Source: Blautia faecicola
Lineage (GTDB): Bacteria > Bacillota > Clostridia > Lachnospirales > Lachnospiraceae
Assembly (NCBI RefSeq): GCF_004123145.1
Contig: NZ_SDKC01000001.1
Location: 213,501 to 277,500, forward strand
DNA: 64,000 nt
Direction of reading: 5' to 3'
Made by a program: the position numbers and the translations under genes. This document shows positions 1 to 7,939 of this stretch, piece by piece. How positions within the stretch are numbered: position 1 is the stretch's first letter; every line of letters starts with the position of its first letter. A model generated the notes under the pieces. It had not been told where the DNA came from. It did not search any database and saw only the letters and a program-made list of their open reading frames with translations.

Positions 1-32
1 AAAAAAAGTAAAACGATATGTTCCATTTGTGT

Positions 33-740
33 TTACCTCATACTTTCCAGATATAACAGATAAGCGTTTTTGAACGAGCTGTATTTTCTTCGTGTAAGGT
101 AAGCTGTAAGCTGCGGATTCGATAAATGAATGGTAAAATGATCAAAGTCTACGACGTGGTCAAGGTTAATGATAAAGCTCCGGTGTGTCTGAAAAAAACT
201 GTTTTTGGGGAGCAGATTCAGCCAGTAATCCATAGTATAAATCGAATCAAAATCCTGCTGAACAGTATGTACAATTACTTTTCGGCTCTGTGCTTCTATA
301 GCAATAATCTGCGAGGCAGGAAACGAATATAACCCTTGCCGGGTTTCAACAGGAATTTTGACAGTAATGGAATTGTAATATGTCAGGGCATCTTTCATAT
401 TTCGGAGAAAACGCGACCTGTCCAGAGGTTTGGAAAGATAACGGAATACATGAAAACGCATTGCATCATCCAAATATTCGGAATAGGAGGTAACCACAAA
501 AATGATAACATTTTTGTTTGCTTTTTTTAATTCATTCCCTATATAGATTCCATTCATGCCGGGCATTTCAATATCCAGAAAAACAAGATCTTTTTCTTCA
601 CTATCAGCTAATAAAGATTCACCGCTAGTAAAGGAAACTAATTCGGGACATTTAATATGATTTGATTTAAAGAAGGATTCAATGAATTTCTGCAATTGTT
701 CAATTATCAAAGGATCATCATCACAAATTAAAATACGCAT
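33..740 (-). CDS. LytTR-type response regulator (AgrA-like)
   Basis: Two-component response regulator of 235 aa. An N-terminal receiver domain (about residues 1-120) has the acidic cluster D7-D9, the phospho-acceptor D56 in VFLDIEMPG and the conserved K104 in YLSKP. A C-terminal LytTR DNA-binding domain (about 125-232) carries the typical FFQTHRSFIINL stretch. The fold and length match AgrA-type regulators that respond to a cyclic peptide signal. It lies downstream of the XRE gene on the same strand and diverges from the pheromone/agrB pair, so a role as the transcriptional output of that quorum-sensing locus is inferred. No sensor kinase is visible; one could lie beyond the left edge. Start ATG at 740 fits the family. 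Confidence 0.9.
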   Translation of the reverse strand: MRILICDDDPLIIEQLQKFIESFFKSNHIKCPELVSFTSGESLLADSEEKDLVFLDIEMPGMNGIYIGNELKKANKNVIIFVVTSYSEYLDDAMRFHVFRYLSKPLDRSRFLRNMKDALTYYNSITVKIPVETRQGLYSFPASQIIAIEAQSRKVIVHTVQQDFDSIYTMDYWLNLLPKNSFFQTHRSFIINLDHVVDFDHFTIHLSNPQLTAYLTRRKYSSFKNAYLLYLESMR

Positions 741-833
741 TTTTGTACCTGGCTTTCTATAATAAAATAATATAGATATATCATATCATATAAAAATTTC
801 AAATGCAAAAATGCGTATGAAAAGACAAATTAA

Positions 834-1160
834 TTACAAATTTGGTTCATTATGTGCTTTACTGTTTCTTTTTACAAGAAGTTCGATAAAGTCTCCGGCA
901 AGTTGTATATCAGCTTGAGTACATAAACGTAGTTTGTCAATAATATCCTGTGGAATATTATAAGCGTGCATATTGCCGAGCAGAAGGTAGTCTGGGGTAA
1001 CATTGAGCAGATTACAAATCCGAATAAAAATGTCCAGGCTTGGTTTTTGCCGTCCGTTTTCGATTGATGACATATGGTTATTAGATATATTTAGCTGTTC
1101 GGCAAGTTCAGCCTGCTTGATTCGTAATTCTTTTCGGCGTATTTTGATACGGTTTCCCAT
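834..1160 (-). CDS. XRE/Cro-type helix-turn-helix regulator
   Basis: A 108-aa DNA-binding protein. Residues about 5-60 form a Cro/C1-type helix-turn-helix, recognisable from IKQAELAEQLNISNNHMSSI followed by ENGRQKPSLD and a VTPDYLLLG end. The remaining 45 residues are a short C-terminal tail without a recognisable domain. It is 93 bp upstream of the LytTR regulator on the same strand and divergent from the pheromone gene, so it may repress or tune the agr-like promoter region between 1161 and 1468. Its DNA target is not known. The HTH call is secure; the regulatory link is inferred from position. Confidence 0.88.
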   Translation of the reverse strand: MGNRIKIRRKELRIKQAELAEQLNISNNHMSSIENGRQKPSLDIFIRICNLLNVTPDYLLLGNMHAYNIPQDIIDKLRLCTQADIQLAGDFIELLVKRNSKAHNEPNL

Positions 1161-1468
1161 ATCTTCATATTGAAATTCTATTTATCCCACCTTCTTTCAA
1201 CAGATTTTTCAATAGAATTTTACCAATAGAACCGAATAAAAAGAAGAAACAGATAAAGAACTATTCTGATATACATTGAATAAAATTAATTTTATACATA
1301 AATACTTCTGTATTACATACTATTTTTGACGGAAAACAGGAAGAAGAGTCCAATATTGAATAAAATTGTTCCACTCATTACGGAGGGGGCGAATATTTGA
1401 TTAAAGTGGTATATGATTGTTTGTGTGAAAATCAATGACAATTTTTGGAAGAAAGGAGTGAGGTCAGT
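1161..1468. promoter_or_regulatory. Divergent regulatory region of the agr-like locus
   Basis: AT-rich 308-bp gap between the minus-strand XRE gene and the plus-strand pheromone gene, so it must hold both promoters. The 13-mer ATTGAATAAAATT occurs twice in direct orientation (1276-1288 and 1355-1367), 79 bp apart, and is a candidate regulator site. A strong Shine-Dalgarno (GGAGGGGG at 1382-1389) precedes a TTG-started 13-codon frame at 1397-1438, a possible leader peptide. No clear consensus sigma-70 box pair stands out. Confidence 0.4.
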
Positions 1469-1618
1469 ATGAAGAAACAGGTAACAAAAACAGTTGCAAA
1501 AGGGATGAAATCAGCATTAGATGTTGTGCTGCGCACAGAAGCCAACACAGCCTCCTGCGTAATTATGTATCAGCCAAAAGCGCCGAAGGAATTAACGAAA
1601 TACAGGAGAACTAAATAA
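1469..1618 (+). CDS. Cyclic lactone autoinducer (AgrD-like) precursor peptide
   Basis: A 49-aa peptide with a basic amphipathic N-terminus (MKKQVTKTVAKGMKSALDVV), a central TASCVIMY segment and a hydrophilic tail starting QPKAPKEL. This is the layout of AgrD-type precursors: N-terminal leader, a Cys that closes a thiolactone ring, and a conserved charged tail removed by AgrB. From family knowledge the ring would run from C30 to Y34 (C-V-I-M-Y), with a few exocyclic residues before the Cys. A strong ribosome site (GAAAGGAGTGAGG, 1451-1463) precedes ATG 1469. The stop codon TAA shares its last base with the agrB start (TAATG), which implies translational coupling. The ring boundaries are inference. 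Confidence 0.88.
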   Translation: MKKQVTKTVAKGMKSALDVVLRTEANTASCVIMYQPKAPKELTKYRRTK

Positions 1619-2199
1619 TGGGAAAATGCACAGATGCAGTGACTAATTGGATGATACGGTGTCATGTAATACATGAAGAAGATAAAGAACTTTACAAGTA
1701 TGCGATACATAGTTTTTTTCTATTGCTCTCACCTCTTATTCTTGCAGGAGGCATTGGCTTTTGCGTAGGAAGTGTAAAACATGGATTTGCGGTTATTTTA
1801 CCATTTATAGTTCTGCGAAAATTTAGTGGTGGTTATCATGCGAAAAATTTACACACTTGTATTTTGGGATCGGGTTTTCTACTGCTTTTGTGCATAATAT
1901 GTTCAATACATGTGCAATGTGATTGGAGGTTGGCAATTACTACGGCTATTGCTTCTGTTAGTTTGATTGTATTTAGTCCAATGGATAGTGAAAATAGAAG
2001 AATTGATAGGGATGAAAGAAGGTCATATAAAAAAATGACAGTGTTCTGTGTGACCGTTTTTGGAGTATTAGATATAATTTTATTTTTGTTAGGAAAGTAC
2101 ATCTATACAAGCTGTTTTTCTATTGGAATATTATTGACAGCAGGTCTGCAAGTGCCCTGTATTGTAAAAAAGGGGAAATCGACCAAAAACGGACTGTAA
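1618..2199 (+). CDS. agrB: AgrB-like accessory gene regulator, pheromone-processing membrane protease
   Basis: A 193-aa polytopic membrane protein of the AgrB family, which cleaves the C-terminal tail of the AgrD precursor and forms the thiolactone ring. The catalytic pair is visible in the RKFSGGYHAKNLHTC stretch: H74 and C81, the same 7-residue spacing as His77/Cys84 of Staphylococcus AgrB. Hydrophobic segments at about 31-52, 55-65, 82-96, 102-120, 143-160 and 165-180 are consistent with about six membrane spans. It overlaps the pheromone gene by one base. The following 78 bp up to the IS remnant hold no further agr gene, so the sensor kinase is not encoded on this side. Confidence 0.93.
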   Translation: MGKCTDAVTNWMIRCHVIHEEDKELYKYAIHSFFLLLSPLILAGGIGFCVGSVKHGFAVILPFIVLRKFSGGYHAKNLHTCILGSGFLLLLCIICSIHVQCDWRLAITTAIASVSLIVFSPMDSENRRIDRDERRSYKKMTVFCVTVFGVLDIILFLLGKYIYTSCFSIGILLTAGLQVPCIVKKGKSTKNGL

Positions 2200-2277
2200 G
2201 TGTCGTTTGGTGCAAATGGGATTGAAATCATAAAAAAAATAAAGATAATAAAAGTTGTCATTGATTTTACTAAAAGA

Positions 2278-2917
2278 CTATAAATGAGTAAATCTGCAAT
2301 ATTGCACAAATCGAAAACACCTTCTGTAGAATGAGGTACAATTGAGGTATGAATAAACAACGTATTCATTCCGACAGGAGAGTGTCTGTTATAAACAGTG
2401 TATATCATTCTAATCGGATACAGGGAACAGAATTTAACTTTAAGGGAATATTCAGCGATATTGGCTGATTACGTCTCGGCTTCATAATATGTGGTATATG
2501 TATTCTGGAAAATACTGCACTTATAAAGAGGGCTATCAATAGTTTAAAAACACATCCGTATGGAACAGCGCTGTAATCTTCACTCATTTATTAAAAATGG
2601 AGTGAAGATTACAGCGCTGTTTTTGAATTGTTTTTCCGACAGATCAAAAGTAAGCTTGCTCTGGATAAATACCAGCTCTCGTTCTAAGCAGGGAATTCAG
2701 CGATACTGGCTGATCATGTCACTGGTTCATTACATGTGCTGTATGCATTCTGGAAAATACTGCACTTTTGAAGATGGATATCAGTATTTTCAGAATCAGG
2801 TCAGGATAGAACGACTCAGCAATCTTCATGTTTTTATTAAAAATGGTGCATCACTGGAAGATGTTCTTAGGATGGTGGGGTGACTTTTTGTAAATTTCAA
2901 TATTTGCTCATTTATAG
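2278..2917 (+). mobile_element. Decayed insertion sequence, copy 1 (transposase 3' remnant)
   Basis: An IS-derived stub bounded by imperfect inverted ends: CTATAAATGAGTAAAT at 2278-2293 and the complementary ATTTGCTCATTTATAG at 2902-2917. Around 2640-2883 the plus strand encodes the C-terminal part of a DDE transposase (SKQGIQRYWLIMSLVHYMCC ... EDVLRMVG). A second, more degenerate copy of part of the same segment lies at about 2439-2540 (GATATTGGCTGATTA ... TATTCTGGAAAATACTGCAC), so the stub contains a partial tandem duplication. The catalytic N-terminal two thirds are absent. A sister stub with the same ends and orientation lies at 9651-10067; the two bracket the glycosyltransferase/ABC cassette. 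It fills the whole 2200-2947 gap. Confidence 0.78.
2564..2621. terminator. Perfect 21-bp hairpin inside IS remnant 1
   Basis: Left arm 2564-2584 and right arm 2601-2621 are exact reverse complements over 21 bp, with a 16-nt loop. The right arm runs into TTTT, and A-rich sequence precedes the left arm, so it may act as a terminator in either direction. It sits between the two partial copies of the transposase segment and would insulate the cassette from the agr-like genes. Confidence 0.6.
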
Positions 2918-2947
2918 TTGATAATAAAAAATAGTGAGGGATTGAAT

Positions 2948-4126
2948 ATGGAAATTTTGATGATTGAGGGTAATCCTTTTTGGGTAGAACCGAATGGACT
3001 TACAAAGCATGTGGAGGACTTGTCCAGCCAGCTCGTAAAACAATATGGTGACAGTGTAACCGTTTTAAGCGCTGCTGATTTTGATGATCAGGAAAAGATA
3101 CACATTATTTGGAAAAATGGTGTTAGATATTTTTTGATGAACCGTACGATTGGAAAACATTTGCTAAATGATTTTCCAAATCCTATGCCACCGATGTGTG
3201 CGTGGGTTAGTAATAATCTTTTCGTAGCCACATGTGTGCGTGAATTGAATGATTTGCTTAGGGATAGCAATTTTGATTTGATTCACGTCCATGACTATTT
3301 TTTGTTGAATGCGTTGGAACTCATTCTTAAAAAAATTAATATTCCGGTGGTGGCAACTGTTCATGCTATTAACGATTTTCCTAACCATTTTGGCGAAGGA
3401 ATGCGAAATTATATGCTTCGTAATGCTACAAACGTAATCGTGGTTAGTGAATGGTTGAGAGATGTGGTATTGGAACGTTTTCAGTTTATGCATCCAGAGG
3501 TAATTCAGGTGATTGCCAATGGCGTTTCTATGCCCGATGAAATGCAAAATATAAGCGGTAATCATAATAACTATATTACTTTTTCGGGAAGATTAGAATA
3601 TAAAAAGGGTGTAGATATCCTTATTAATGCATATGCAACAGCATTGGAAAAAGATGAAACGTTACCGGATCTAGTTATTATGGGTGATGGTACAGGTAGA
3701 AGGAATTTCGTCAAGATTGCACAGGAGTTATGGATCAGTCATCGGGTTCACTTTACAGGGATGATTTCAAATCTAGATGTACATCAGAACTTGATAAATT
3801 CAGCTATGCATGTAGTACCGAGTTTGGCTGAGCCATTTGGAATTACAGCAATCGAATCTATGTTAGATGGTACGCCGGTAATTGCAAGTAATTCGGGCGG
3901 GTTGAAAGAAATTGTGGAAGATGAAAAAACTGGATTATTAGTATCCCCGGGTGACGTAGATATGTTAGCATCGGCCATACTCCGGCTTTGGCAACATCCA
4001 GAATTACGCAAAAAGTTGGCTGGTGCTTCAATAGAGAAAGCCAGAAACGTATATACATGGGAGAATGTGTCTGCGTTTACTCGCAATGTGTATACCCAAG
4101 CTATTGCAAACGGTAATGGATGTTGA
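2948..4126 (+). CDS. GT4-family glycosyltransferase
   Basis: A 392-aa GT-B-fold glycosyltransferase of family GT4, using an activated sugar donor in the cytoplasm. The N-terminal acceptor half shows a G-L-T-K-H glycine-loop equivalent near the start and FDLIHVHDYFLL; the C-terminal donor half has FSGRLEYKKGVDILI and the retaining GT4 motif EPFGITAIESMLDGTPVIAS, where the EX7E glutamates lie. ATG 2948 is chosen because TAGTGAGGGATTGAAT gives a ribosome site directly upstream; the longer frame from 2918 starts inside the IS end. It opens an AT-rich run with a three-gene exporter and a second GT4. The acceptor molecule cannot be deduced. Confidence 0.88.
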   Translation: MEILMIEGNPFWVEPNGLTKHVEDLSSQLVKQYGDSVTVLSAADFDDQEKIHIIWKNGVRYFLMNRTIGKHLLNDFPNPMPPMCAWVSNNLFVATCVRELNDLLRDSNFDLIHVHDYFLLNALELILKKINIPVVATVHAINDFPNHFGEGMRNYMLRNATNVIVVSEWLRDVVLERFQFMHPEVIQVIANGVSMPDEMQNISGNHNNYITFSGRLEYKKGVDILINAYATALEKDETLPDLVIMGDGTGRRNFVKIAQELWISHRVHFTGMISNLDVHQNLINSAMHVVPSLAEPFGITAIESMLDGTPVIASNSGGLKEIVEDEKTGLLVSPGDVDMLASAILRLWQHPELRKKLAGASIEKARNVYTWENVSAFTRNVYTQAIANGNGC

Positions 4127-4170
4127 TATTATCATTGAGATTCAAAATATTGAGACAGGAGATATGAAAC

Positions 4171-5184
4171 ATGAGTTTAATTGAAGTTAATTCTTTGTGT
4201 AAAAATTATAAAATTGCAGATAAAGAGCAAGGTCTATCTGGAATGTTGAAACACATTGTTGCCCCTAAATATCATATGAAAGAAGCAGTAAAAGATATAA
4301 ATTTTACCGTAGAAAAAGGTGAGTCGGTAGCATATATTGGATCTAATGGTGCCGGAAAATCAACCACAATTAAAATGCTGACTGGTATTTTAAAGCCAAC
4401 TAGTGGAAATATTTGTATAAATGGATTAGATCCTTATAAGCATCGTATTCAAAGTACCAAAAATATAGGTGTAGTATTTGGACAAAGGACACAGCTATGG
4501 TGGGATATTCCTATTAGAGAATCTTTTTCTATGTTAAAAGAGATTTATGAAATACCCAACTCAGTGTACGATGCCAATATTAAATATTTTGGTGAGATAT
4601 TGGGTGTGTCGGAGTTTATGGGATATCCTGCGAGAAAGCTTTCCTTAGGGCAAAGAATGAGGGCGGATATAGTTGCTTCGCTGATACATAATCCACCAGT
4701 AATATATTTGGACGAGCCTACCATTGGCTTAGATGTAGCTGTTAAAGAACGCGTATGTGAATTTTTAAAAAAAATAAATAAAGAACGTGGAACAACAATA
4801 TTACTTACCAGTCATGATCTGGACGATATTGAAAAGGTATGTTCCAGAATTATAGTAATTGATCACGGTAAAAAGCTATTTGATGGAGATGCCGCACTAT
4901 TAAAAAGGAAATATGCTTACAACAGATGCATAGTTGTAAAAACAGCATACGATCTACCTAAAGAAAATAAAATTTGCAATGAGTTGCCGAATATAACAGT
5001 TGAAAAGACTGATTCACACGTATATGAAATAAGTTTTAATCAAGATGAATATTCTGCTTATAACATCATTCAAAAACTTTCAGAGTATTTACCAATAGTT
5101 GATTTTTCCCTTCGAGAACCAAGTGTTGAACAAGTTGTAAAGAAAATTTACAATGGCGAAATTGAACGAGAGTTTGAGGTATAA
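4171..5184 (+). CDS. ABC-2 type exporter ATP-binding protein (COG4586-like)
   Basis: A 337-aa ATPase. Walker A is GSNGAGKST (about residues 58-66), the signature is LSLGQRMRADI, and Walker B with the switch is VIYLDEPTIGLD followed by the H-loop TSHD. About 100 residues after the nucleotide-binding domain form the C-terminal extension usual for the ATPase partner of ABC-2 permeases in the COG4586/4587/3694 set. Two permease genes follow with gaps of 2 and 12 bp, giving a complete transporter. Lying between two glycosyltransferase genes, it probably exports a glycosylated product or polysaccharide precursor; the substrate is inference. Confidence 0.9.
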   Translation: MSLIEVNSLCKNYKIADKEQGLSGMLKHIVAPKYHMKEAVKDINFTVEKGESVAYIGSNGAGKSTTIKMLTGILKPTSGNICINGLDPYKHRIQSTKNIGVVFGQRTQLWWDIPIRESFSMLKEIYEIPNSVYDANIKYFGEILGVSEFMGYPARKLSLGQRMRADIVASLIHNPPVIYLDEPTIGLDVAVKERVCEFLKKINKERGTTILLTSHDLDDIEKVCSRIIVIDHGKKLFDGDAALLKRKYAYNRCIVVKTAYDLPKENKICNELPNITVEKTDSHVYEISFNQDEYSAYNIIQKLSEYLPIVDFSLREPSVEQVVKKIYNGEIEREFEV

Positions 5185-5186
5185 GA

Positions 5187-5975
5187 ATGCGTAAATATTT
5201 TAAGATTTTTACTTGTGGTGTTCAAGATGCTTCTGCATACAGAGGTAATTTAATAGTAGGAGTATTGTCAAATTTTATTATAACTGCTGTTATGTTTTAT
5301 ATATGGAAAGTTATATATGAAACGAACGTAATCATTGACAATTATAATTGGGAAGACATGAAAATATATCTTTTTATATCTTTTATTTGTAATTCTACGT
5401 TGTCTTGGTCAGCAGAAACGAAAATATCCAAAAAAATTATAACAGGAGAACTTACATCAGACTTAATAAAACCTATGGGATTTATGAGTATGACTTTCTT
5501 TGAGACAGCAGGAGCCGGTGTTCCGGTTTCTATGATTTCCATTTTAATTATGAGTATTGTTGCAATTTTTATGAAAATTCAAATGCCAACGAACCCTATC
5601 GTTTATTTTATGTTTATTATAAGCCTTGTATTTTCTTTTGTAATTAATTTTTTTATTTCATTTATTTGTGCATTGCTTTGCTTTTGGACAGAAAATTACT
5701 TTGGTATTACAAAATCGAAGCAAGTGATTGTTAATTTTTTTTCAGGCGCTTTAATACCTCTGACTATGATGCCAGGAGTACTTCAAAAAATTGCGTATGC
5801 ATTACCGTTTCAGGGGATTGTTTATATTCCTTCTTCCATATTTATGGAAAGCACTGTTGGGAGAGATGCAATGTACCTTATTTTAAGTCAAATTGTATGG
5901 TGCATAGTTCTATATATCGTACAAGTGATTTTATGGCGTTGTGCAATTAAGAAAGTGGTAATTAATGGCGGATAA
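5187..5975 (+). CDS. ABC-2 type permease, first subunit
   Basis: A 262-aa integral membrane protein with about six hydrophobic segments (for example IVGVLSNFIITAVMFYIWKV near 24-43 and IVYFMFIISLVFSFVINFFI near 132-151). Length, order and a centrally placed ITGELTSDLIKP cytoplasmic loop match the COG4587/COG3694 (ABC-2 family) permeases that pair with the preceding ATPase. It starts 2 bp after the ATPase stop, so the two are almost certainly co-translated. The cargo is unknown. Confidence 0.85.
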   Translation: MRKYFKIFTCGVQDASAYRGNLIVGVLSNFIITAVMFYIWKVIYETNVIIDNYNWEDMKIYLFISFICNSTLSWSAETKISKKIITGELTSDLIKPMGFMSMTFFETAGAGVPVSMISILIMSIVAIFMKIQMPTNPIVYFMFIISLVFSFVINFFISFICALLCFWTENYFGITKSKQVIVNFFSGALIPLTMMPGVLQKIAYALPFQGIVYIPSSIFMESTVGRDAMYLILSQIVWCIVLYIVQVILWRCAIKKVVINGG

Positions 5976-5987
5976 GGGGGAATTAGT

Positions 5988-6791
5988 TTGATTAAGCAAT
6001 ATAAAAGGTATCTATCATTATATTTTAAAATGTTAATGCAAAGTTTTAAAACTATGCTTGAATATAAAGGCGACTTTATTTTGTTAATGGTAACAACAAT
6101 TGTAGGTCAAATGTCTGGTTTGTTCTTTATTTACCTTATTTATCAAAAAGTACCTACGATTGCGGGATGGTCTTTTTGGGAAATCATATTTATATACGGA
6201 ATTTTATATTTTTCAGAAGGAATCATATCTTTTTTATTTGAAGGAACATGGCTGCTGAATGGGTTAATCAATCACGGAGAATTGGATCGGCTTCTTTTGC
6301 GCCCCGTGCCAATAGTTGTACAAGTACTGTCAATGAAAATGAATTTTGATGGTTTGGGCAAGATAATTTTAAGTATTGTTATTATGTCTCAGGCACTGAT
6401 GAATATATCAATACAGTGGAATATTGGAAAAATAATCATGCTGATTGTTTTTGTGGTATCAGCGTCTGTTATTCGAGTATGCTTAAATATCGTGGCAAAT
6501 AGCAGTTCTTTTTGGCTAAAAGGCTCCAGAAACTCCCTGCCTCATATGGTGTATACGATTTGGGAATTTGGAAAATACCCAATTAATATTTTTAGCGGTG
6601 CAATTCAGTTTATACTTTTAACAATTTTACCATATGCTTTTATGGGTTTTTTACCTGCAGCATATATGTTTGATAAACCGATTTATGCATCAGTAGCACT
6701 TATAACACCAGTAGTTGCATTTATTTGGATTATTATATCTGTAGTTGTATTTAGATTAGGCCTTAATAGATATGAAAGTACAGGAAATTAG
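5988..6791 (+). CDS. ABC-2 type permease, second subunit
   Basis: A 267-aa membrane protein of the same family as its upstream neighbour, with about six membrane spans and the matching loop LINHGELDRLLLRPVP (compare GELTSDLIKP in the first subunit), which marks the two as a heterodimeric ABC-2 permease. The ribosome site GGGGGAATTAGTTTG precedes a TTG start at 5988. A 9-bp gap separates it from the second glycosyltransferase, so GT4, ATPase, two permeases and GT4 read as one operon. Confidence 0.84.
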   Translation: MIKQYKRYLSLYFKMLMQSFKTMLEYKGDFILLMVTTIVGQMSGLFFIYLIYQKVPTIAGWSFWEIIFIYGILYFSEGIISFLFEGTWLLNGLINHGELDRLLLRPVPIVVQVLSMKMNFDGLGKIILSIVIMSQALMNISIQWNIGKIIMLIVFVVSASVIRVCLNIVANSSSFWLKGSRNSLPHMVYTIWEFGKYPINIFSGAIQFILLTILPYAFMGFLPAAYMFDKPIYASVALITPVVAFIWIIISVVVFRLGLNRYESTGN

Positions 6792-6800
6792 GAGGGTTTT

Positions 6801-7363
6801 ATGAAAATAGCAATTATATCAAGTGTTTATGAACAAACACCACCATTAAGGTATGGTGGAATAGAAAGAGTATTAGACTTTTTGGTAAAGGGACTTAAAA
6901 CAAAGGGGCATGATGTGACATTGTTTGCAACAGGGGATTCCAGTTCTCCTTGCAATTTAGTTCATTTTTTTGATCATCCAGTTGTGCCGTACGAGCCGAA
7001 TGCTCAAATTATTCATTCGCAAAAAGCATGCAGATATATCAATGAACATAACTTTGACATCGTGCATAATAATGTGGATATTTCAGTTGGTTTAAAAGAT
7101 TTGCTGAAAGTTCCCATGGTGCATACATTGCATATGGATGTATTAAGCAAAAGTAAGCAGTTTATTTTTAGTCATTTTAAGGATGCAAATTATGTGGCTA
7201 TTAGCGATAAGCAAAGGCAAAATGCTGAAAGTTATGGACTAAATGTTGTATCTCGCATTTACAACGCAATAGATGTAGAAAATTACAGCCCTTCTTTACA
7301 TAGAGGAAAGTATTTGGCTTATTTAGGAAACTTTGCTCCTTTTAAAGGACCTCATATTGCTAT
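6801..7363 (+). pseudogene. GT4 glycosyltransferase, 5' part, split by an IS element
   Basis: The N-terminal half of a GT4 glycosyltransferase, starting at ATG 6801 after a clear AGGAGGGTTTT ribosome site. It shows the acceptor-domain opening MKIAIISSVYEQTPPLRYGG and GGIERVLDFLVKGLKTKGHD, then FDIVHNN and the start of the donor domain, YLAYLGNFAPFKGPHIAI. At codon 188 the frame runs into the left end of an IS3-like element and stops at 7376. Joining base 7363 to 9194 (removing the IS and one copy of the GCTAT target duplication) restores one uninterrupted 341-codon frame through the 3' part. The gene is therefore freshly inactivated rather than decayed. Confidence 0.88.
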
Positions 7364-7444
7364 CCCTGTGTGTTAGGATAGTTGTCAGTGAAAGATAATT
7401 ACTTTTGTGGTAGTATAGAGCCATCACAGGAAGGAGCTTTCACT

Positions 7445-7939
7445 ATGAACTATAGTCCAGAATTAAAGGATGCACTCCTTAGAAGGATGCTTCCACCAAA
7501 CAATGAATCCATTACCAAGATTTCCAGGGAAGAAGGTATCTCTGAACAGACACTTCGTAACTGGCGGGATAAAGCCAGAAAGGAAGGTTATGCCGCTCCT
7601 GGTACAGATGCTGTCCCTGACGACTGGAGCACACAGGACAAATTTTTAGTTGTCGTTGAAACAGCAAGCATGAATGAGACGGAACTTGCTGAGTATGCCC
7701 GTAAAAAAGGACTTTATATTGAACAGATCAAAGCCTGGAAAGATGCCTGCATGAATGCAAATGGCGGTATCGCGAAGGAAGCTTCCCGGCTTAACCGTGA
7801 ACTCAAGGATTCTGAAAAAGAACGCAGAAAACTTGAAAAAGAATTACAGCGCAAGGAAAAAGCTCTTGCGGAAGCGGCAGCTTTACTTGTACTGTCAAAA
7901 AAAGCAAATGCGATCTGGGGGGATCCAGAGGACGAATGA
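7445..7939 (+). CDS. IS transposase OrfA (HTH, coiled coil)
   Basis: A 164-aa protein. ATG 7445 follows the ribosome site CAGGAAGGAGC. Two helix-turn-helix-like units are visible: SREEGISEQTLRNWRDKAR (about 27-45) and LAEYARKKGLYIEQIKAW (about 81-98), followed by a charged coiled coil (RLNRELKDSEKERRKLEKEL, about 118-137). This is the usual DNA-binding/oligomerisation partner encoded first in IS3-family elements. Its stop overlaps the integrase start as ATGA (7936-7939), so the second product is probably made by termination-reinitiation, not by the -1 frameshift common in the family. Confidence 0.88.
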   Translation: MNYSPELKDALLRRMLPPNNESITKISREEGISEQTLRNWRDKARKEGYAAPGTDAVPDDWSTQDKFLVVVETASMNETELAEYARKKGLYIEQIKAWKDACMNANGGIAKEASRLNRELKDSEKERRKLEKELQRKEKALAEAAALLVLSKKANAIWGDPEDE

